Below are positions 56,871 to 64,000 of a stretch of 64,000 nt of DNA, piece by piece. The first letter of the stretch is position 1. The number at the start of each line of letters is the position of its first letter. Made by a program: the position numbers and the translations under genes. Under the pieces are notes generated by a model. The model saw only the letters and a list, made by a program, of their open reading frames with translations. It searched no databases and was not told the origin of the DNA. The stretch is from Holotrichia oblita (Eukaryota; Arthropoda; Insecta; Coleoptera; Scarabaeidae), in assembly GCA_023690525.1 (NCBI GenBank), contig CM043015.1, forward strand, positions 206,728,917 through 206,792,916, in the 5' to 3' direction.

Positions 56871-57589
56871 TTAATGTCTATGACTTATATCAAATATTTA
56901 CGGGTATAAACAATAGAATACCACAGTCGACTATTATAATTATTTTTACCCATTATTAAGCATAATTTAAAGACAGTTCCTTACAACAACGTTACAAAGA
57001 GAATTTAGAATCATATCCCGTAAAAATACAGAGTGCTCCATTTAAACAATTAAAGTTGATTATCGTTACTAAAAATCAGTAATCTATAAAAGTTTACTAA
57101 TGATCTCTAAGACTTATTATTATTCTTATTTTGGAACTGTAGGCATGACCATTTTAAAGCTTTCTCTTACTATTATAAAGAATACCTAAACTAACTAAAT
57201 TTTAGACGTTTGAAGAAGATTTTACCGCCACACCCTCGCAGGAACTCCAAGGAAATAACTCTTTGTCTAATTTGATAATTTTTAGGAAAACATATATGTA
57301 AAGGGAGCGAATGTTGTTGCCAATTATTATTATTGAATCTTAAAAATGCGGATTATTGTAATTTGCCATCAAATAGAGAAATATTTTGACGACGTTGCTT
57401 TTCTTCTTGCAACCGCTCAAGATTTTCTGTTTCCCCTTTCCAGAAACAGTAATATTTACACAGGGGTGTGGCAGCTAAATATCCCTAACTTTGTAGATGA
57501 ATAAAAACGGAACTAGAAAAGTTTGTGGAAGTTTATTTCCTTAAGTTTTAAACAAAATATCTTGCAAATGACGGCTTTCATTATAGAAA
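56871..57589. other. No gene seen
   Basis: AT-rich with no signature that I recognise. Confidence 0.4.
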
Positions 57590-57930
57590 CATTGCTATAA
57601 CCGGGGACATTAAAGTTTTGCATCATCCTCTCTGAACCATCTCTACCGGTATGCGACCTATTTCTTTTAAGGCTTGTATGCTGTTAGGGAGATGTTTGTA
57701 CATCTCATCTTTGAGATAGCCACAGAAGAAATAATCGTAGGGAGTTAAATCCGGCGAGCGCACGGGCCACGAAATATTACCGAAATTAGAGATTAATCAG
57801 CCAGGAAACATTGCCCTTCGAACACCCATTAAATTATGGGCTCTGCGGACGGTGGTGGCGTCATCCAAATAGGTCCAGAGATTTGGTAGTATTTTAGGGA
57901 AAAATAGACGATGAAAATGATACACTCCTC
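57590..57930 (-). pseudogene. DD41D transposase fragment
   Basis: The minus strand reads LDDATTVRRAHNLMGVRRAM (second Asp region), FPG, a stop, LISNFGNISWPVRSPDLTPY then DYFFCGYLKDEMYKHLPNSI (third Asp), and QALKEIGRIPVEMVQR. It is the same subfamily as the relic at 13382-13800, with which it shares RAHN, ISWPV and ALKEIGRI. Only this C-terminal part survives. Confidence 0.75.
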
Positions 57931-59771
57931 CTTCTGATTTCACTCCTCCTCTGATTGTCTAACGTTTTAAATTAGTTGAGTTGGCATTTGTCGACATTGA
58001 AGACATTGTAGGCAGTCCAATAATATGAATCTCTTACGGGATGTTATTAAAACAGTAATAAATTTAAACATATTTATTTAACAACAATGTAATCTTTATA
58101 TATTTATGTACTAAAATATATCACAGCCGAAAACGACAAAAATGAAGAGGTAAGTCGTTTCAGTATTACGCGCGAAAATCTAGAACAAAAACCGTGCCTT
58201 ATTTGTCTAAGAGTTTGACGTCTTTTCGTGAAAATAACCTACAAATATACATACGAAATTAGTAAGGCCAACATCAAATATAGGTTTTATTTACGTTTGC
58301 TATTAGCGGATTATTCACATTCTCAAATCCTATACTGTACGAGAGTATGGGAGGTATGTATATGCCGGAACCAACATTTTAGTGAATCAAATACGTAAAT
58401 AGATTAAGACTCAACGCTTATACAGTCGAAACTATTCATTATAACCTATCCATCTCTATTTAGAAAATAGAATTGTTCCCACAGTCGATTACCTCACAAG
58501 CGGGATAAATCAAACTTAATATTGATTTTAAAAATGAATTTGTTGCGAAGCTAAACGCCGCAACAAAACACGATTTCTAATTGCGTAACTCGAACATGAA
58601 AACGCATGTTAAATTAACGGAAGAAATCCCGATAAAAACCCGGAGACATGCGATGTGAAGACGGCGCGGAATATCAATGTTTCTAAAGAGATTCCTAAGA
58701 TGAGCGCTTGGGCGTTATGATTGCGTCTAGGCACGTTCTATCGAAACGCGTCTGATTTTCCGTAAAGGGAAGCGCAATCGCCAACGCTACGAGTTCTTGA
58801 AAGGTGAATGGCGGGTAGAGCAAAGGGGAAAAAAAACCGACAACTATTTTTCTACTTTTAGTAGTATAAGAGGAGAGTTATTTACTTGTTGTATTCGATA
58901 ACTTTGCTTTGTATGTATGTCCAATATAGTAGTGATTGGAAGATCTATTTTCGCCGTAATTTTTTTAACGTTTCGTTCGTTCTAAATTCGTGTTTATTTC
59001 GTAAAAGGCTTGGTGATGAAGATAAACTCGAACAGATTCGGTATAAAGAGAATATAAGATTAAATTAAATTAACTTCTGCTTAAAACGTAGTATTATTGC
59101 CGAAGTGATGCAAGAAATCAATCTTGTCGTATGGCAATAACTCGTGGATTCCATCGAATCAATTAAAAATAAAGATATAGGCTATTGATATGAAATACCT
59201 AAGGAAAGTAAAGATCATGAGAAGGAAGAACAGAATAAACAATGAAGCAATACGATCAGAACTGAAAGTAGGACTTCTTGAAGATGTTATCAAACGGAAC
59301 CAGTTTAACCTTCCTATTACCTATGGATCAAAGTGGCCCATTTTTGTGTTGGTACTTCGTCAAGAAAGAAGTACTAAGAACACACGACTCAGCGTAAAAT
59401 ATATAAAGTTGATGCAGTTGTTGGATCAAGTACTTGAACGAGTGAATTGAAGCGAGGAATATGTAAACAATGTAACTATAAACAGGATCGAAAGAAATAT
59501 AAATCCTGCAACATGCTTGTCTGTCAAGAACATACCAATATATTTTGTAATAGTTGGATTGAATAATATAATATATTTGTTCATATTATTTTCTTTGTAT
59601 TTTTAAAATAAATAAAACATTTTTTGTTTATTTTTCTATGTTCTTTTAATCGGTAGTCAATAAAGTATAAATGTAATAAATTAATTTATAGTATTAAAAC
59701 TTACATTCGCAGTTAATAAAGACAGTAAAACATCTTATTATTAGTATGGATCGTTCTGACCCATTTACCAA
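57931..59771. other. No gene; a CpG-containing stretch at 58540-58800
   Basis: Most of the region is AT-rich without signatures. The 58540-58800 part is CpG-containing and free of element homology, a candidate for host unique sequence. The small open frames at 58886 and 59190 have no recognisable features. Confidence 0.4.
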
Positions 59772-60170
59772 ATGCGTGACACATCCAAAATAGAAAAAAA
59801 AGAACAACTAAGAAATGGGTGGCAAACGAAAAATCAGAGAAGGAAACAAGAAGACAGACTCAATAAGGGGCATTTCTATCATTCCGGTTGTATTAATAAG
59901 CAGAATATGCGTTATTGGGGTGGTGTCAACCCTAAGCAAATCCAAGAAAGCCCTCTACATAGTGATAGGGTAACAGTTTGGTGTGCAGTCAGAAGCGAAG
60001 GCATCGTCAGACGATACCTTTTAGAAGAACATAATCGTGTGGTTGCCATCACTTCTGAACAACTTGTGGACGATCCAATTTTTTGCACATGCATCTCAGC
60101 TTGTGGATATAAATAATGTCTCCCCTCCTTTGAATCGCAGCTTGTCAATCTTTCTTCCGCTCATACCCGT
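59772..60170 (+). pseudogene. DD41D transposase fragment (first catalytic part)
   Basis: The plus strand reads HFYHSGCINKQNMRYWGGVN, PKQIQESPLHSDRVTVWCAV, RSEGIVRRYLLEEHNRVVAI and TSEQLVDDPIF. This corresponds to the stretch after the first catalytic Asp of DD41D transposases. The Asp itself (FSDEAHF in the family) is lost just upstream. LLEEHNRVVAI matches LFEEHDRIVAI at 13382, so it is the same subfamily. Confidence 0.65.
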
Positions 60171-60599
60171 TCGATCGTTTTCGTAAATGCCCTTTAAGAT
60201 GTATAGTTGAGTATTAAGAATATCACGACCAAATCGGCGTGAGAGGAAGAAAGTTTGATATTCTCTTTAAAGAAGAAGACATTACTTAATACACAAATTG
60301 TACGTCGTTACAGACAAACAAACAAGCAAGTAAGCATGTCAATATATGTTCTGGGGAAACCCATTTAAACGCCTTCAATTTTATCCCATTCACCCAAGTC
60401 AAGCCTGTTCATCCTTTGCTCCAACCATCAAATAAATATTATTTTTCGTTTTTTTTTAATGTCAGGAGGAATGTCGGAGGATTTAATTAATAACTACCAT
60501 CTACCATCTTGCAAGAAATCATAGGTCTTCCTTTTCTCTAAGGTTGGGCAATTGTCAGTAAACCTTTTTATCACAACTTATATGGCCCCTTGTCTAGCC
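60171..60599. other. No gene seen
   Basis: Nothing that I can assign. Confidence 0.35.
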
Positions 60600-61690
60600 C
60601 CGGAATTTTTGTGATCTATTGCTGGTCCTCATTTAGGTGGCCCTTTAATGGCGGCCGGTCAATCCAACAGCTGTAGGATCCGTCTCGTCTCGACACAAGG
60701 TGGGGGTCTATCGGGATCCAGCTCCCCGAGATTCTGGGCCAACGGGTTCTCCGACCGAGCGATCCTTCTTTCTAGGATCTGCTTTTTCTGGCCAGCGCCA
60801 GCGCATGATCACGCAAATATGGAACTTCTAAATCTCTATGGATCTGTGCATTGGTCATGAAGCAGGGTGCTGCGACTATGATGCGCGCAGCACCCTGTTC
60901 TGCAGAATACTGAGGCTTTTCATCTGGAACTTACAAGGGCTGGACCAGATGAGAGCACCATAGGTGAGAATCGGCCGGAGAAACACCGTGAAGATCATCA
61001 ACTTTATCCTCAAGCTGAGCGAACTCTTCCAGCATATCAGAGGAGGTGCTGGAGTGCTCGCAAAGTCTCTTAACACGGAAGGTTCTTTGAGGAAGGTAGG
61101 ATCGAATTAGAGATACCATATTAGGATTTGATATCTAGTCTGCCCATTTTGAATACTAACCCATCATGCCACACCGAGTTGAAGTCGAGAAAAACTGCAC
61201 TTGTGGAGTGTTTCAGCTCCAAAACGTCGCGCGCCTCCTCCATCAACCGAAGAAGCTGAAGGTCTACCAAACTGGGCGTCAGGCAGAAAATCCATCCTTG
61301 ATAATGTCGGAGGGTCTTGAAAGAATGACTGACTCGGCGATTATAGATAAATTCGATAGAAGACATATCGGCCTATAGCTAGATAGGTGAGGATTTTGAC
61401 ACTCTTATAGAACATGATGACCTCTACGTGCTTCCAGACATTTGGATAAGTGCAATGGTGTAGCATGGAGTTCAACATTTTTACCAAGATATCAATGGCA
61501 TTTTTGGGAAGATGTTTAAGGGCAGTGTTTCCGTTCTTCCGGAGACTGATGCTGCGCTGTACCTCGTCTCGACCAACCGAGTCAAGAGGATCCCGGCTTT
61601 GCAAGAGATCTGATATTTTGGCCGCATATTGAGATTTGTCCAAAATGACAGTTATTGCGTTTCCTTTGTCAGTAGAAAGCAGGACGTTCT
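60600..61690 (-). pseudogene. Jockey-type LINE reverse transcriptase relic
   Basis: On the minus strand, in several frames: TALKHLPKNAIDILVKMLNS and HHCTYPNVWKHVEVIMF (RT fingers), TPSLVDLQLLRLMEEARDVL, STSAVFLDFNSVWHDGLVFK (the block with the first catalytic Asp), SYLPQRTFRVKR, FLRPILTYGALIWSSPCKFQ and LSILQNRVLRAS. A G+C-richer 3' section (60620-60800) probably encodes the C-terminus. The YADD and GVPQGS boxes are missing, and stops are frequent. It is of Jockey type and inactive. Confidence 0.7.
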
Positions 61691-63569
61691 ACTTTGGGCA
61701 ATCTTGGCTTAGGAGATTTTGTAGAAGAAAGATATAATATCGGCATTTTCTTTGGGGAGTGTGTGAATGGATGATTCTAGCAAATATACAACGTCTTCTT
61801 TTAGAATGGGTTTGGGAACCACAAAAAAATTAAACCTTTAGAGGATATTAATATTTCTGCATCCGACAGGGGGTGTGAGGATAGATTTTTGACCGTTTTG
61901 ATTGTGAATATGTTACGGTTGTTTTATTAGCAAGGTTGTCGCCTCCAGCGTGGTCGACACGTAGAATTATAGACAACTTTCTGGTGGGACTCACCCAATG
62001 TTTGCTCCCAAAGAAGCCACTTACATTAGTAGCAAAACATCCAGTTGTAGTAAGTTTTTGTACTGCTGAAGACTAACTAAACACCTTTACGACTTAATCT
62101 AAGCGAAAGCATTCGTTAGTGAATACAGACAGTTCTCATAAACTTCTTACATGATCATAATAATAATAATTATAGCTCTACCAATCAGATTTATTTATAT
62201 ATATTATAACTTCTTATGTGCTAGTTGTATTCAAAGCAGTACCTACTATGGATAGTTAAATTTATACTCTTACAAAAACATAAGGATCATCTTAATAGAG
62301 ACGAAATTTAAATAATACTACATAGCCGTAGAATAAACAATGAACCGCTCGGTCAAAATTTTTCAAGCTACCGAATTCCTAATTGTACATTACCGTTCGA
62401 GCACGCGAAGCCCCGTCGAATGAAAACGATGTAATTTACAGCTGATCCCCGCGATTTTCGTATTCAACGGGCGAACGTATGGCATCCGTTAACGTACCAC
62501 CGGTCCAATAAGGATCCAGGAGAAAACGTGCAAATATAAGAGTATCTCGGTATTATGTAAATTCCCACCGATATGAAATATATTCGTATGAGTAGTGTGT
62601 ACGCTTCATACAAGATGCGGATAATTTTATCAGATGAATATTGTCGTTATGCGGATAATAATTTATACACACATATGTCATATACATTATGTTATATGGC
62701 GTATATACCTAAGTTTAACGTTCTCGATTCGAAATAATCGTATATTAGAGGTGTTTATTGCTGGCGTAATATTCGAGATAATGACGAATATTCCGCGCGA
62801 AATTAATATGCGAGAATAATTCCGGAGATTAATTATATTATATCGGTTTTATGTGTTGTAATGTTTGCGCTTATTGTAATGGGTGTCATTTTTTACGCGA
62901 TTTGTAATGACCTACCGCATTCGATTCCTGATATATGTAAAGAAGCTCTTGACTAGGCTTTTTTGTCATATTTTTCCTTAATCCTTAATCACATTATTCC
63001 ACGTTCACGTTTGTTAGTAGTCATTTTAATTTAGCTACAAAAGAATGCGGACTAAAACTAAAATGTAGACAGATACTAAAATGATCTACAAATTTATCTG
63101 ACAGTACACTTCTTCATACACAGTTAAAATTGCAGTAGTTTAATCGTGAATAGTTGCTCTATTTGGTGATGTAAATAATATGCATCTTATTTACATAAGT
63201 TTTTCTATATTTGCTTTCAAAGTTCAGTAAAATGTACCACAAGCAAATGCGCTTATTTATTGATGTCATTATAATATTATTATGCATTGCTAAGTGTATT
63301 ATTAAGTCGCATTACTTATTATTGGATAATGTTTACCTGGTACAAGAAAATTGTTAATTCTACACAACCCTACACGGTAATTAGCTCATTTATGTGTGAA
63401 TAAGCTATTTGGCTTTGTAAATTCAAGAAAGGTAGCTGACAATATTTGCCTATTCAGAACATGATAAAAGAAAACCCCACTTGGTACCCGATCAGTTGAA
63501 ACTCAACTTTGAGTCGAAACTTTATGCAAATTATTCTGTGCGCTATTTTTGAAATTTCTGTCGTTAGAG
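61691..63569. other. Mostly no gene; CpG-containing part at 62340-62500
   Basis: The first 350 bp may still belong to the Jockey-type LINE. The remainder is AT-rich with a CpG-containing section around 62340-62500 that shows no element homology. Confidence 0.35.
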
Positions 63570-64000
63570 TGGTTGTCGATTGGTATTATATGAACGCGCT
63601 ATGAAGAATGATGACAAATCGACTGAATGTGAAAAACGAGCAATGTATCGGTTTATACTTGATACATACGGGCTTGCCGAAGAAGATAAATTAAGTAAAA
63701 ATCTTTTGTATTGGCTTGAACTGATGTTTTTTTCCGAGATATTTTCAATATTTGAAATCGTCGTCAATGTTTAGCCACAAGAAGAAATTATTTTTCCTGG
63801 ATCTGTTTACTGCAATCGACCATCAAAAAAAAATGGGACTTATTGTTGATATTTCTAAACCAGAATTTGGCATAACAAATAATGGCAATACAGCTATGCA
63901 GACGAGTTTTTGCAACCTCTAAATTGTCATCTGAAATAACTGGAATCAATGAAGATTTAATTCATAAATTTGGAGCAATTTTAAAGACAATAAATAATGA
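63570..64000 (+). pseudogene. Fragment of a conserved, probably element-borne protein
   Basis: Two frames carry related pieces. The first, MKNDDKSTECEKRAMYRFIL, ends at 63774. The second reads MGLIVDISKPEFGITNNGNT (after 63834), then in the next frame FATSKLSSEITGINEDLIHK and FGAILKTINNE to the window edge. I recall a group of uncharacterised invertebrate proteins with an FGxxNDGNTARRFF…ITGI…LI motif that occur in many copies. The function is unknown to me. The gene runs past the window. Confidence 0.4.

Overview
This is AT-rich insect nuclear DNA, probably from inside or beside a gene with very long introns. No intact host protein-coding gene is visible. The evidence for an insect is the mix of mobile elements: several mariner families, the DD41D (rosa-like) lineage, a Crypton-type tyrosine recombinase, an R1-clade non-LTR retrotransposon and pogo/Tigger relics. 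There are no bacterial operons, ribosome binding sites, rRNA or convincing tRNA genes. I cannot name the species or order from the sequence alone.

Layout. 0-5.2 kb: a Jockey/CR1-like LINE (minus strand) inserted just upstream of a nearly intact Crypton-like tyrosine recombinase gene (plus strand) with one 58-bp intron and one stop codon. 5.8-6.1 kb: a possible host promoter and first exon. 6.2-11.7 kb: pogo relic, a complete-length mariner, and a pile of LINE and mariner fragments. 13.4-15.0 kb: a mariner nested in a DD41D relic. 17.6-18.8 kb: a mariner derivative carrying an unrelated segment (X) that recurs at 37.2-37.6 kb. 19-22.2 kb: LINE and mariner fragments. 22.37-28.05 kb: a full-length 5.7-kb R1-clade retrotransposon bounded by a perfect 14-bp target-site duplication. 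28.1-29.9 kb: a DD41D transposase split by two LINE fragments. 31.3-33.0 kb: mariner, RNase H and R1-type RT fragments. 34.1-37.6 kb: a second copy of the 6.9-kb mariner, a third mariner, and X. 38-39.4 kb: a MITE inside a field of repeated TTTACTCTA motifs. 43.4-45.4 kb: a TIR-bounded element with a PHD-like remnant, then a Tigger-like relic. 46-47 kb: another possible host first exon. 47.5-50.6 kb: mariner, LINE and THAP-like scraps and a hairpin. 54.1 kb: a MITE with about 50-bp TIRs. 55.1-60.2 kb: a complete DD41D element with TIRs plus three more relics. 60.6-61.7 kb: a Jockey-type LINE. 63.6 kb to the end: part of a conserved, apparently element-borne protein.

How it fits together. Almost all recognisable coding sequence is transposase, reverse transcriptase or recombinase, nearly always broken by frameshifts, stops or deletions. 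Insertions are nested, so a relative age order can be read (DD41D copies are the oldest hosts; the R1-clade copy is among the youngest). Between the elements lie CpG-containing stretches without element homology (around 12.4, 16.4, 20.1, 33.5, 37.8, 46.2, 52.9, 58.6 and 62.4 kb), which are the best candidates for host regulatory or untranslated sequence. The most interesting loci are the Crypton-like gene, the R1-clade copy, the mariner/X chimera and the structured MITE/hairpin loci. Names of families rest on remembered conserved motifs, not on database searches.
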